Below are positions 1 through 12,384 of a stretch of DNA of 64,000 bases, piece by piece. This stretch comes from Dermatemys mawii. Taxonomy: Eukaryota; Chordata; Testudines; Dermatemydidae. Positions within the stretch are counted from its first letter, which is position 1; each line of letters starts with the position of its first letter. The stretch is from NCBI GenBank assembly GCA_007922305.1, contig ML677386.1, positions 14,277,585 through 14,341,584 on the forward strand, given 5' to 3'. The translations under genes and the position numbers were made by a program. Below the pieces are notes generated by a model. The model made no database searches. It saw only the letters and a list, made by a program, of their open reading frames with translations, and was not told the DNA's origin.

Positions 1-1169
1 TGTGTTCTGTAATGCCCAACCCTCTCCTGGGCTGTTCAAATAAATGTTAAGTTCCTCTAAAGACACAAAGCCCACCAGCTTAGTAACTTAACTGGGGTAA
101 ATACACCTTTCCATTTAAACACTGCACTGAGTTGGTTTATATAAAAGTAACACAAATGTATTAACAATAGGATATAGCTTAAGTGATGTCAAGTAAAAGA
201 AAAAGTTATAAAGGCTTACAAGCAAATAAAAATGAAAACATGGATATGAAATTTAACTTAGCAAGGTACAAGCTTTGCTTAAGCATGTTTCTCATCTATA
301 TTCAGTTCCCAGAGACTTCAACACCCACTTGTTTGAAGGACCCATCTTTCTCAGCTTGAAAAAGCTCTGTTCTCTTGTGCCTGTCTAGTGATGAATACCA
401 AAAAAATGGCTTTTCTGTGAGCTTCCATCCCTCTGTATGATACCTGTGTAAATGGGACTTTGATTGTTACTGATTCCATCGAGATTAATTTACATAGGAC
501 ACAGGTAGATAGCCGTGACAGTCCCTCCTAATTCAGCAGACTATACAGCCAATGAGTATCCACTATTCCTTATATAGCGCTAATACATACAATTCACAAA
601 TATATTAATTACCAGTATGTCATAGGCCTCACTTTATATACCTTTATAATACAGTAATATTCTATACAATCAGTTATCACTTTGTATACAATGCTTATCA
701 CTTGAGGTTCAGCTCTCTTGTCTTTATAGACTAGTAAGTCTTTGCAATGCATTCATTAAGAAATAAAACCCAGACTGAGCTTCTCTTTCCTTCTGGGTGT
801 AGATTCCATGCTGCTTCTCCCTGACTTGTGAGAGTGAGATTTACCTCCACCTCTTGTTAGCTTGATGGGTCTGCTTATGCAATATGAGTATGTATTCTCG
901 TAGTCTTTTGGAGCACATTGTAAATAACTCCCAGGTGAGGAAAACACATTCCTTTGTGTAGTGCAGACCTGCTTACTAATTCTCACTTCAGTCAAAATTC
1001 TAGTATATATCCATAACTATTAATAGCCACCATGTACCTACACAATGCAAGATTACTAATAACTAGTGAGTCATTGGTTTTCAAGTGACATCAAACATGG
1101 CATATTTTGTACAAAGATTATTACAATAGTGTGTGGGGTGTGAATACAGGGGTGTGTAGTGTCACAGCA
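1..1169 (-). mobile_element. Antisense LTR-retroelement remnant
   Basis: On the minus strand the block begins TGCTGTGACACTACACACC at 1,169. From memory this resembles the start of an abundant turtle LTR. LTR-like sequence runs to about 760. The rest, to position 1, is AT-rich and resembles the adjoining internal part of the same element. The window edge truncates it, so the second LTR and any target duplication cannot be seen. No intact gag or pol reading frame is visible. Confidence 0.45.
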
Positions 1170-1364
1170 CGCAGAGTAGTCCACCTGGATTTTCCAGTTT
1201 CATTCCCATTTATATCTTAAATTTCAAAAGACCTCAATGAAGTTTGGGTAATCTTTAATCTGCCAGGACCATGACAGATCAAAGCAAAGATAACACCGAA
1301 GGCAGCTTACAGGCCACTTATTAAATCTCTATACTTTTACACCCTCATTTCTTCAAAGAGATGT

Positions 1365-2460
1365 ATTGTGAACATGAGCAACAGGTGAGGGAGGTGTAAC
1401 TACGTGATCCTTGGGGTGAGCTTGTTGTTTGTTTGTTTGTTGTGTGCTTGTTTGCCACCTGTCTGTTTGATTGAAGCTCGTAGCATGGTCTGTTGTCGGA
1501 GCTATGTACTGAGCCAAATGGCCTGCTAGGTTAAATTCAGTGTTTACTTACAAGACTGTAGCTGGATATCCTTTTATCCCCAGTCTGTTTTGGATTCCTT
1601 GACAAGGAGACAGCACTAACTCAGGAAGAACAGGGGTTTAAAAGGCTAGCTTCTGAGCAACTAGGAGAGCTAACGAATAGGAATAGCAAATGGGAGTTTT
1701 GTGAGGGAGTTAAGAGAGGGAGTGTGAGAACCAGATACACGTAATAAACACACTCTAAAAGTAGGCCAATAACTCCTCCCACCCCCCCACACGTGCACCC
1801 CCCACCCTGCCCAGCCAAGAACAAATAAACAATCCCCCCTGCAAGAGTAAAAAATACAGGCAGAAATCCAGTAGCAGAGAGGTGGGTATCCAGCTTATTG
1901 CACTGAATGCAGCATGCCTGATCTGCTGTCTCAGAGACCAATTGTGGGCTCTTGGGACCAGAGTGGCTAAACTGGAAGAGCTAAGGAAGACAGAGACAGA
2001 GATGAAACTTTAAGGGACACAGTAAAGTGGCCCAACCCCCAGTCTGACAACCCCTGTGCTGTTAAGAAGGATGGAAAAAATCTCAAGGAAGAAGAACATT
2101 AAGCTGGAGTGGAGGGGAAATGAACCTATAGTTGGGACTCTCTTTCCAGGTGACGTTGTGGTGTCCTTTTGCACTGAGGCTACCCCTCCAGGGGAGGGAC
2201 CCAGACAGTAGAAAGATACAGGTGATAGTAATGGGGAATTTGAGTATTAGAAATACAGATAGCTGAGTTTGTGATGACCAGGAGAACTGCATGGTGAGCT
2301 GCCCACTGGGTGTGAAGGTTGCAGACATCTCAAGACATCTAGACAGATTAATGTGCAGTGCAGGGAAGGAACTGTTGTTCATGGTACATTTAGATACCAA
2401 TGATATAGGGAAAAGAAGGAGAGAGATTACCCTTTGATTGTACGACAAACTTTTAATGAG
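1365..2460 (+). mobile_element. CR1 LINE 5' region with decayed ORF1 (SGNH esterase-like)
   Basis: This block aligns by eye with 62,814-63,745 in the same orientation. Shared anchors include AACTACGTGA (1,397 and 62,868), a CAGGAAGAACAGGGGTTTA stretch (1,621 and 63,069) and TTATTGCACTGAATGCAGCA. The 3' part encodes a broken ORF1 whose last recognisable motif is T-N-D-I-G-K-R-R-R-E at 2,395-2,424. That is the GTND block of the SGNH/GDSL-like esterase domain in CR1 ORF1. Stops and frameshifts make it non-functional. 5' ends of CR1 are rarely kept because most copies are 5'-truncated. Confidence 0.72.
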
Positions 2461-3194
2461 CTTACACCATGGGTGGGGGAGCATGAGCAGTGTAAGATGC
2501 ACTTTTCTGGGGTGCAAGGCTGGGACTGAGGGATTTTTTTGTGTTGCCCTGTATCCATTCATGAGTAGCCGAGCGAACACTCCTGTACCTTGCTGTGTGT
2601 TCCTTTGCACGATAATGCATAGGCATTGTTTGACTGCTATGTTTTTTGGGGAAAGTGCACCCATGTTCATGCATTAACACACATGCATGCTGAAGCCAGT
2701 CCCTTTGGTTCACTGATTCTAACCCCCTACCTACTGTGATACCTGGATTGCCAGTGCTGGTCGGGGAGCAGGATGGTATAACTGGGGTGCCCTGGTNNNN
2801 NNNNNNCCAGCACTGGCTGCTGCAGCAGTGTTGTTGCTCTGGTGCTGCTACGGTTGCCTCCTTTCTGGGGCTGCTGCTGCCACCCAGGGAATGCCACATG
2901 CTGTATGGACTGCTGCTCTCCTCGCAACCTGCTCATTCCCATATCCCCTTTTCTTCCCCATCCACTCCCCGGTCTTCCCCCTACTCCATCCCACTGTCTC
3001 TTCTCCTCACCCCACTCCCCTTGCTCTTCTCCTCACCCCGCAAGCACTCATGGATGTTGAGAAAATGGGAAGGTACTAGGGCCCATGAGGTGGCGTTCTG
3101 CTGCTGAGGCAGGAACTGGAGTGCAGGGGAAAAGTTGCTCTATCCATTCTCTGTGAGCCAAAACGTGCTGGGAGAAGGGGGAGCAGCATGGAAA
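2461..3194. other. Unclassified stretch with assembly gap and pyrimidine tract
   Basis: No gene is recognised. Ten N (2,797-2,806) mark a gap of probably unknown size. GC-rich, CTG/GCTG-rich sequence follows it, then a C/T-rich low-complexity tract at about 2,935-3,045. Open reading frames across this part depend on the composition and the Ns and should not be taken as genes. Confidence 0.6.
2797..2806. other. Assembly gap (10 N)
   Basis: Ten consecutive undetermined bases. The left flank contains GCCAGTGCTGG (2,750-2,760) and the right flank starts CCAGCACTGG, an inverted match that may have hindered assembly. The true size is unknown. Confidence 0.97.
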
Positions 3195-3290
3195 TGACAA
3201 ATCTGGTGTTTCTAGCCACTGTAGGAAGACAGGATAGTGGGCTAGATGGATCTTTGGTCTGACCCAGTATGGCCGCTCTTATGCCCCCTT
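3195..3290 (+). repeat. CR1 3'-end fragment
   Basis: Carries the familiar CR1 tail phrase GGGCTAGATGGATCTTTGGT followed by CTGACCCAGTATGGCCGCTCTTATG. The same phrase ends the better preserved copy at 40,450-40,507. Only about 95 bp are recognisable, so this is a heavily 5'-truncated insertion. Confidence 0.75.
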
Positions 3291-3464
3291 TCCCCCGCTC
3301 TCCCAGCACTCACAGAAATGTGGGGGGAGTAGTTCATGCTCCACCTCTCTTTGGGGAGGCAATGCCCTACTCTGCATCCCCAAGCTATGCCTATGGATAA
3401 TAAATGTGTGAGCAGAGCCTAGAGAGGCTGCTTTTCACTAGCAAAGCAGTATAAAAATCACGAG

Positions 3465-4135
3465 AGAACTAAAGGAACACAGGGGTTCAACAGGCCACAT
3501 TGTTCTCTGGGAGATGTTACACACCTGCACACCTTGAATCTTGCACACAGTTTTGGTTGCCCCATCCCAGAAAATATATATTAGAACTGGAAAAGTTACA
3601 GGTAAGGACAATAAAAACAATTAAGGATGTGGGACAGCTTCCAGAGGAGAAGAGATTAAAAAGACTGGGACTGTTCAGCTTGGAAAAGAGATGAATAAGG
3701 GGAGATATGATAGAGGTGTACAAAATCATGATTGGTGTGGAGAAAGTGAATAGGGAAATGTTGCTTACCCCGTCACATAAAACAAGAACTGAGGTCAACC
3801 CAATGAAATTAATAGGTAGCAAGTTTAAAACTAACATAAGGAAGTACTACTTCATATAATGCACAGTCAACCTGTGGAACTCATTGCCAGGGAATGTTGT
3901 GAGAGTTCAAAAAACTAACTGGGAACAAAAAAGAATTAGGGATGAAATCCCTTGCTTTTGGTGCCCCTAAACCTTCAACTGTCATGATCTGGAACTGAAC
4001 AACTGGGGACGGATCACTTAAAAATGTCCCTATTCTGTTCATTCTCTCTGAAGTACCTGGCATTGACCACTGTCAAAAGACAGCATACTATGCTAGACAG
4101 ACCATTGATCTGCTCCAGTATGGACATTTATATTG
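3465..4135 (+). mobile_element. 5'-truncated CR1 LINE (RT end and 3' UTR)
   Basis: Includes a piece of the C-terminal reverse-transcriptase region (E-E-K-R-L-K-R-L-G-L-F-S-L-E-K-R at about 3,640-3,690). The 3' UTR follows, with the phrases AGTCAACCTGTGGAACTCAT and, near the end, CACTGTCAAAAGACAGCATACT. It resembles the copy at 39,540-40,507 but is more diverged and has stops. Not functional. Confidence 0.8.
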
Positions 4136-4794
4136 TGTTACCAAATAAAATATTTACAGAGCTGCAGGACAGGATAAACAGTCTTTTAATATTCTCTGCC
4201 AAATGCAGGCCTGGAATAAGCAGATATAACTTGTAAAAGGATTTGTTTAATCCAAAGTCAAATTTTGTCATTTTCCCTAGTATGGAACACTAAGAGCTCA
4301 TTAAAAGATATACATGATTCACAAGATACTATAGATTTTCTTAAAGAAAAATGTAATTGGCTTCAGTAAAATAATATTACCAAAAGAAATTAATTATATG
4401 CAGCAACATTTCTAATTCTGGTCTGATTTAGCTCAAAGATGGATAACTTGCAGGCTTATAATTACATAAGTGTAACTTTTCTTTTTTTTCTAATACATTG
4501 ATTCAACTGGTATTTAAGACTTAGGAATATTCAATGTCAAACCTTGTAGTGAACAGGTGACTACAAAGGATCAGATCATCTTGGTAAGAATTATAAAAAG
4601 CTTTATTAGGATTAAGTGTTCTCTCTTCCTGAAGGCTTTTAGTAGAGAATTATACAAGGCAGCATAGAATGAAATTAAATGGTCAACAGATGTCCTTGCT
4701 AGTTAACTTTATTTCTACTCATTAATTAACAGAGATAATACATAGGTTTATACTTTTAAATTACAATGAATGAGCAATCAACCTGATTGCATCA
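4136..4794. other. Unannotated AT-rich intron
   Basis: No gene, RNA gene or familiar repeat recognised. AT-rich intronic sequence of RGS7. Confidence 0.5.
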
Positions 4795-5950
4795 TAGGTT
4801 ATGTAAGTGCATACTATGGATGTGATATATCTTGACTTTAGCAAAGCTTTTGATATGGTTTCCCACAGTATTCTTGCCAGTATGTTAAAAAAATATGGAT
4901 TGGATGAATAGACTGTAAGGTGGATAGAAAGCTGGCTAGATTGTTGGGCTTAACAGGTAGCAATCAACTGCTTGATGTCTAGTTGGCAGCCAGTATCAAG
5001 CGGAGTGCCCAGGGGTCAGTCCTGGGGCCAGGTTTGTTCAACATCTTTATCAATGATCTGGATGATGGGATGAATTGCACCCTCAGCAAGTTTGCAGATG
5101 ACACTAAGGCAAGTTGCGGGAAGGTAGATACGCTGGAAGGTAGGGATAGGGACCAGAGTGATCTAGACAAATTGGAGGACTGGGCCAAAAGAAATCTGAT
5201 GAGGTTCAACAAGGACAAGTGCAGAGTCCTGCACTTAGGAAGGAAGAATCCCATGCACCGCTACAGGCTGTGGACAGACTGGCTAAGCAGCAGTTCTGCA
5301 GAAAAGGACCTAGGGATTACAGTGGAGGAGAAGCTGGATATTAGTCAGCAGTGTGCCCCCATTGCCAAGAAGGCCAATGGCGTATTGGGCTGTACTAGTA
5401 GAAGCATTGCCAGCAGATCTAGGGAAGTGATTATTCCCCTATATTCGGCACTGGGGAGGCTACACCTGGAGTATTGCATCCAGTTTTGGTCCCCTCCTCT
5501 CCCACAGAAGGGATGTGGACAAATTGGAGAAGGTCCAGAGGACGGCAACTAAAATAATTAGAAAGCTGGGGCACATGACTTACGAGGAGAAGCTGAGGGA
5601 ACTGGGGAAGAGAAGAGTGATAGCAGCCTTTAACTACCTAAAGGGGGTTCCAAAGAGATGGAGCTAGGCTGTTCTCAGTGGTGGCAGATGACAGAACAAG
5701 CAGCAATGATCTCAAGTTGCAGTGTGGGAGGTCTAGGCTGGATATTAGGAAACACTTTCAGTAGAAGAGTGGTGAAGCCCTGGAATGGGTTGCCTAGGGA
5801 AGTGGTGGAATCTCTATCCTTAGAGGTTTTTAAGGCTTGGCTTGACAAAGCCTTGGCTGGGATGATTTAGTTGGTGCTGGTCCTGCTTTGAACAGGGGAT
5901 TTGACTAGATGACCTCCTGAGATCTCTTCCAACCCTGACATTCTCTGATA
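4795..5950 (+). mobile_element. 5'-truncated CR1 LINE with RT catalytic region
   Basis: Encodes the CR1 reverse-transcriptase palm in broken frames. Y-L-D-F-S-K-A-F-D lies at about 4,830-4,856 and is interrupted by an in-frame stop near 4,908. Then come Q-G-S-V-L-G-P-G-L-F and the catalytic F-A-D-D (5,091-5,102), with an open stretch of 189 codons at 4,983-5,552. The 3' UTR has TGGAATGGGTTGCCTAGGGAAGTGGTGGAATCTC and ends with CCAACCCTGACATTCTCTGAT. At least one frameshift/stop separates the A and C motif segments, so the enzyme is dead. This subfamily differs from the copy at 39.5 kb. Confidence 0.92.
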
Positions 5951-8299
5951 TGCTTTAAATATACTGCAGCAAAGGTAATGAAATACAAACTGGCTCAACT
6001 ACCAAGCAGTTAGTGTAATCCATAACACTATATTAAGGTCTCTCTCTTTTTTCAGTTCACAGAATACTATTAAGATGGTTGTGGACCCCCTATTATTATG
6101 CAGTGTAGAATTAATCAAGATACAGCAGAGAGTGCAATTAACAGATAAAAAACAGAGCTACAAGTTGTGAAGTGGCTCCCCTTTTGTATAGCAAGGCAAG
6201 CCTAGGAAAGAGTGGCTCCATTCTCAGCATGGGGGAGAAGGGTGTTTTTTTTGCAACTATCTTCTAAACTCATCTAGTACTTAATTGTATCTGGGGTGTG
6301 ATCAAACTCAGCCAATTGTAACCATAAGAGAGACAGAAATGATGAGTCTCTCTCTCTTAGACCTTGTCTACACTTAAGTGTGACTTACCAGTACAATGTG
6401 AGTGACACCTGATTTATTTTGCATCAATATTTTTGTAATTGAATATCAAATATTTAAAGCCTGGATACTTTTTTAAAACAAAGAATTTTTACCACTTGCT
6501 CCTCCCCTTTTTGATTCTCTCTCCCACCCAAATTTTGAGAGGCTGTTTAAATTCCTTGTGACATCTGTCACTACAAGTAATTTCCAAGTTCTCTAACCAA
6601 TAAATATAAGCAGAGAAAATATCAGCCCTATAGGAAATAAATATAGTGAAATCTGATAGTATCCCATTAAACTTTGAATAGCCTCTCAGATTTTGCTGGG
6701 AAAGGGAATCAGCTGATGGACCAATACTAGCAATGAACTTTATGAAAGCATAAGTTTATTCCATTTTGGCACAGAGATTCCCCATTTTAAATACAAGGAA
6801 TCTCAAAGTACATTACCCTTCCTTCCACTTCTGCCAGTGGGGAAGGTCTTTATCAGAGTTTCCTCAGTGCAGATTTCACCCTTGCCATAGTGTTGATAGA
6901 GAGTCTTCGGAGTCCATTGCACAGTGCCAGGGGATCTGTAGCTGGTGATCACCAGAGGTAGGTAACAGTTTTACCAGGCTAGCTACCATTTTAGTATAGA
7001 ACACCCAATGGACAGTCAGTGTAGTCTGTGTATGCATTAATACATCCCCAATGCCCTCCACATCAGGAAATCACTTCCTTTTCAAGAGTGGTAATGAAAC
7101 AAATCTTCACTGAGCAATTCCAAAGGAGCCACATGGACAAGGAGATAGAGGAGAGCCACAGAGATGGGCCTTGTGGATTACAAAGAATCCATGGACCTTG
7201 AGGAACAAGACTTGCCCTCTGACAGAAAACTCTGGAAGATGGCCCTCAGTGTTTTTCCCCCAGAAGGTATCCTCCTGTGGGTGTCAGGCACCGTATCCAC
7301 TGTGAAATCCTGTCCCATTACTTAAACAGGGGAATGGATTGCCTTATGCAATACTCCCCAATGATTACTGCAGTGAGAAAGGGAAGGGTCAAGCAGGAAT
7401 GTCATTATTGCTGGGAAATGCATCTCTGGGTGGTAGGGGCAGACATGGGGTTGATTTATGTAAATAAAAGAAAGGATAATTATGAGATCATGCTGTCTAA
7501 AATTAGGAAAACAAAGTGATAAATAAACAGCAATGTAAAGTTCCTGCTCAATGGCTGGCATTCAGAATTATTATTTACCTTTCTCAGAAAGCAATATGAA
7601 TAAGATTAAGAAGCTTTGACATAGTCTTTTTGTGATCCATGACAAACTGAAATTTTACATTGTTACCATGACCTGTTCATGAAATCTGTCTTTTTTTCCT
7701 CCAGGGAGTACAATGAGCCCTTGAAGGGCCAAAATCCACGTACTGTGGCATAATAATTTGGTGCATGGGTTTGTGTCAGCTTTCAGAGGCCCAAAGTACA
7801 GAGTTTGGCCAAAAGGCCAGAGGCCTAGCAAACAGTAATTAGTGAAAAGACAGCAAAATAACAGACAATAATCTTGCTTTGTTTGTTTAATCATAGTCAG
7901 CAAAATGCCAGATGTTGGAGCATAACTAAATAAGTGTATCTTATTCAAAGTTGCAAATAAAACAAAGATGTCCTATTCCTATTGTGCTAGTTCTTCTGTA
8001 AGAAGGAGTTCTTCCCACAGGACCAGCCTTGAGTTTATGAAAGGTTGGCATGTCAGTATAAGATATGGCTTCCTCCCAAATTCACTTGCTCAGGGACCAG
8101 CGCCTGCCTTAAAACACAAAAGGGCAACTTGAAAGACAATTCTTATTGCCATATACTTTACACTGTTTCTTTGCTTAACTCCTAGGAACGTACCTGCTAA
8201 ATGATCAGAGGAGCTACTTCATTCCTGGGGACCCCATCTTAAATTCAACATATATATTATATTTATAGTACTGTATTAGTACTATACAGTACTAATTAC
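5951..8299. other. Intron without supported genes
   Basis: About 2.3 kb with no recognisable gene. A short piece near 6,358-6,410 (GACCTTGTCTACACTTAAG) looks like one end of the 'TTGTCTACACT' MITE group also seen near 56 kb. The short open frames at 6,766-7,561 and 7,655-7,948 show no family resemblance and overlap on both strands. Confidence 0.5.
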
Positions 8300-8590
8300 A
8301 TGTTAACTTGTTAACCTGAAACCATAGGCAGAGACATTGTGACACCTTTTGACTACTGGCTACTGTGCTATCTTGTCTTGCTGTGCTAGACCTATTTGGG
8401 GCTCTGGAATTGCCTACCCCATCACTTTTCCACGCCCATGGTAAATCTATATAATTCATTGCAATCAATTAATTAACAGCGTCTCTGAGCCTAATAAGCG
8501 AGGTGATGCTCCGTCAGCGCTGTACGTAATAAACTCCTTTGCTTCAGTCCTACATGGTGTGGATTTATGTCCTTCAGCCCTGAATATTTT
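8300..8590 (+). mobile_element. LTR-like fragment
   Basis: The sequence GTACGTAATAAACTCCTTTGCTTC (8,523-8,546) has the layout of a retroviral-type LTR R/U5 region, with an AATAAA polyadenylation signal followed by a CTTTGCT-type motif. A TATATAA-like element (TCTATATAATTC) lies about 80 bp upstream. The ends and target duplication cannot be fixed. No internal genes flank it, so it would be a solo LTR or fragment. Confidence 0.4.
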
Positions 8591-8829
8591 TTGTCTCTAT
8601 AGACCAAATGTCCTACTCTGTTTTGTGTTTTATGTTTGCAATTATGTTTTTGCACTACGAAAGCCAACTTGAAATACCAGAGAATTATTTAAATATAAAT
8701 ATCTTCAAATTATCCAGCCTTCACTTTTTACATCAGAACAAGTAACCATATTCTCAGTTTGGAAGGAGAGGTATTATACCTTGTAGAATAACTGAAGTTC
8801 TTAGAGATATTTGTCCCTGTTGGAGCTCC

Positions 8830-11800
8830 ACTTCAAGTAGGCAGGTAAGCACCCCAGGCATCTTTGATCAGATATTTTTGGTAGCAGTGCCCATTCAGCC
8901 CACTCATGCATTCTGGTCATCCTGAGTCATAAAATTTCCATGTGGGGTGGAGAAGCCAACCCGAGTCCTAAGACAGCAAATGCAGAACAGTGGAAAACTG
9001 TAATACTGGGCAAGAAGTCAGGTGAATCAAGAAAGGGAATGAAACTTGTCTTGGCCAAGTTAGTACCATTAGAATGACTTTGGCTCTGCCTTGCTTGATC
9101 TTCTAGCAGGTTTAGAATCAATGGGGTTGGAGGAAAGGTACATAGAAGGCCTCTCTTCCAAGGAATGAGAAAAGCATCCTCTAGGGACTAACAATCGTGA
9201 TCCTCCTCTTGTGCAGAATTGTATTTCACTTTCTGTTGATGGTGCTGACAAAAAGATCCAGTTCTGTGAAACCCCAATTAAAAAAAATATACCTGAGGTT
9301 CAAGTTGTTTAGTTCTCATTTGTAATCCTGGGACAAATTCCTTCTCAAATCATTGGCCATGTTCTTATGCCTGGAAGATAAAGAGGCCTGAACAAAAATG
9401 TGATTGGCTATGCACTAGCTTCATAGCTTTATTGTTTCCACACAAAGAAAGGAATCTTGTCCCTCCTTGGCAATTTATGAAGAACATTTAGGCTATGTTG
9501 TTTGTCATGCCCTGGATGGATAGACCCTTGATTAAGGAAGTGGATGTACAGATGCGTGACCATCCTGAGCTTCAAAAGTTTGAAGTGGAGAAAAGACTTT
9601 CAGGAGGACCATTTGCTCTGAACAATCTGTGTATGGACATTCCCCATTCCAGGAGGGATACATCTGAAGTTATAATGATGGCAGGAGGAGGTCATATAAA
9701 GGGAACTTCTGCACAGAGTTTAACAGGTCCTTCCACCAATGGAGTGAGTCCAGAACTTGATGAGGAATGTACACCAACTTGTTGAGAGTGTGTTTGTTTG
9801 GTATGCATACAGTTCTCAGCTAACCTTGGAAACAGCAAAGGTGCAACTTAGTGTGTAGAATGACAAATGTGTAGGCTTCTGTTTGGCCTAGAAATTGAAA
9901 ATAATTTCTGACTGTCACCTGTGGGCCTAGCTGAACCTTGGAAACAATGTGCGTCAGTACTATAATCTGTCCTCCAGTAGGTAAGTATCTAGAAAAGCCC
10001 CTATGAACTCTACCCATGGAACTAATGTCAAAGTGAACTTTTATATGTCAAGATGGAGTCCTAACCTGTTGGATAGAGTCACAGCTGTCCCCACTTCAGA
10101 GAGAACTTTGTTGTATAATTGGATCTTGAGGTAGGGAAAGGCTATTATTCCCCATCATCGTAGGCTAATGGCCACTGTCAGGACCTTCAAAAAGACTGCG
10201 GGAGCGGACAAGAATTCAAAGGGGAACATTCAGTACTGCAAGTGACCCTGGCTGACCAGAAAGCAGAGGAATCTTTCATGAGATGAGTGTATCACAATGT
10301 GAAAGTCAGTGTCTTAAAGGTAAAGGGCCACAAACTAATTTAATGGTGCAATTATAGCTGCAAGAGTTATCATCCTGAACTTCTGCACTTTGACAAAGAG
10401 GTTTAACTATTTGAGACCTAAAATCAGCCTCTATCCCCATTCTTTTTGGGAACCAGAAAGTATTTGGAAAAGAAACCTTTCCTCTGTGCTGTACTGGAAC
10501 TAGTTCTATGGCTCTGATATGTAGCAGGAAGAGACCTTCCTGTCTCAACAACTGTTTATGAGATGGATCCCTGAGAAGGGACCAGAGAAGGAGGGTGGAG
10601 TAGAGGAATGAGGTAAAATGAATAGAGTAATTTGATATTATGACTTCCAAAACCCATTTGCTGCCATCAAGGTTGAAAGTAGGAGAGACAGTGTCCAAAA
10701 GATGGGAGGAGGTGGATCGAGAACACAAGCTGTAGATTCTGAAGTTGGGCCTATTCTGAAACTTCTACTAAAACATCTACATTAATGTTTAACAGACAAG
10801 GAAGATGGTGGAGTACTCATTGAAGGAGTAGACAGCTTCCTCTGATACCTATGTCTCTTTGTGAGTGTTTCAGCAGACCTATGGAAATTAAGCACTTGGG
10901 TAGGTTTTCTGAGACGTCTGTGATTGGCTAAAGTTTCTCTTGTTTGCACAAAGACTCCTTTTGGGGTTGCAGTTGTTGAGGACGGATCGATAGGACAGGA
11001 GATTAATAGAACAGGCAACGCCACTGTTATCTGAAGTGATCCTCACAGCTGGGAGCTCTTGAAAACTACTCTTGATAGGTAGCCGACAGATCCCAGTAAT
11101 TGTGGGGGACCATAAGGAATAGGAGGGGGTATCCAGCATTGCTAATATTAGGCTGAATGAGTGGGAACATGTTATTGCCTGGGTCTAATAACTTCTCAGG
11201 GAGTGTTTCAGGACAGATGTCTCTATCATGGTAAATAAGCTGATACCTGTACTGAGATCTGAGAGTCTGAGGAAGTGTCTTCAGCATAGTCCAAAGTAGG
11301 AGCAGATAGTGCTGATGATAATGATTATCTGTCTCCTTTTGATGGTACTGGAGAGCAAGGGGGTACCTGGGAGTGGTACAGTATGGGTGATTCAGCAGAC
11401 TTCAATTCTGGTAGTCCTTTGGTATCATTAATAAAGGAGACTCCAGCACACTACACACAGCTCGCTCTATACAGCTCAGAAGTAAGTCTCTGGAGAGTCT
11501 GAACTCCTGCAAAACCAAGCGGATGTACTCTAAAAACCACAAGAGGCTTTGTAGTGGGAAGTGGCATGACAAAGTGTGTTGCTTGCTTCACTGGTAGTGG
11601 CCAACTGCCATTCTAGTGGTTAGTGAAATCTGCTTAAGAAGCAGTGGTAATGGTGGCCGAGGACCTGCAAATGGTATTGATTTCTTCAAGGCAGAGTCCT
11701 TATGACATCCACGACTGCAATCGTGCATAGAGAGCACTGAAGTTGGCTTCAGTAACACGGTGTTTTGGGCACTGTGAGAAGAGCTGGAAGTCTTAGATGA

Positions 11801-12360
11801 TGAGCTCCTAGCACCGGGGAACCCTGGAGCCTAACCAGTACCCTTTCTGGGAGATGCTGTCTCTGAAATGAGAAGAATGAGGCTATTTGGAGGCAGACTT
11901 TTTCTGATGAAATCTGGAGCTCCTCTTCCTTGAAGCCCTGATAGTAACCTTCATATTTTTGTCCCATGAAGATCTTATGGGTGAGGTGGGTAATGGTGGT
12001 TGATGGGGCACTATGTTCATTTGGAGACCACTGTATAGGGGGTATCTGAGCCCAGAACCAAGAGAGGTCAATGGGAGCACTCCATCATTAAAGTCTAAGC
12101 TTAATTTCCCTATTTTGGGCTTGGATGGAATGGGTGTGTCTCCCAAGCAATGGATACGATGGGAATGATGGTCACTGACCAGGATGGATTCTCAACACAT
12201 GAGGCAATGTTTGAACCCCAGGGATTCAGGCATACCCTAGGGAAGAACTCACAAGGGGAGAACCCTTCAAAAAAAAGGAGAGGGAAAAGGGAGAAGTGTG
12301 TCTAATGTAATGAAAAAGACACCCCTCCTCAAAACTGCAGAATTCTAAAGAAAAACTAAC
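8830..12360 (-). mobile_element. Decayed DIRS-like retroelement (gag, RT, RNase H remnants)
   Basis: Reading the minus strand from 12.4 to 8.8 kb, fragments appear in DIRS order. Gag-like Ser/Pro-rich pieces lie at about 12.1-11.7 kb. An RT-like segment at 10.3-10.7 kb has W-V-L-E-V-I-I-S-N-Y followed by E-L-V-P-V-Q-H-R-G-K and F-W-F-P-K-R-M-G. An RNase H-like end has M-T-N-N-I-A (9,491-9,508), where DIRS elements usually have M-T-D-N. After that a segment rich in Q-A-R-Q-S (about 9.1-8.95 kb) matches the spacer before the tyrosine recombinase. Many stops and shifts are present. No recombinase is recognised below 8.8 kb. Confidence 0.65.
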
Positions 12361-12384
12361 AACTAAACTAAACTGAAGTAAAAC

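Noticed and set aside
2083..2670. 195-codon minus-strand open frame
   Set aside because: It lies antisense to the CR1 ORF1 remnant and runs into unclassified sequence; no family motif is visible.
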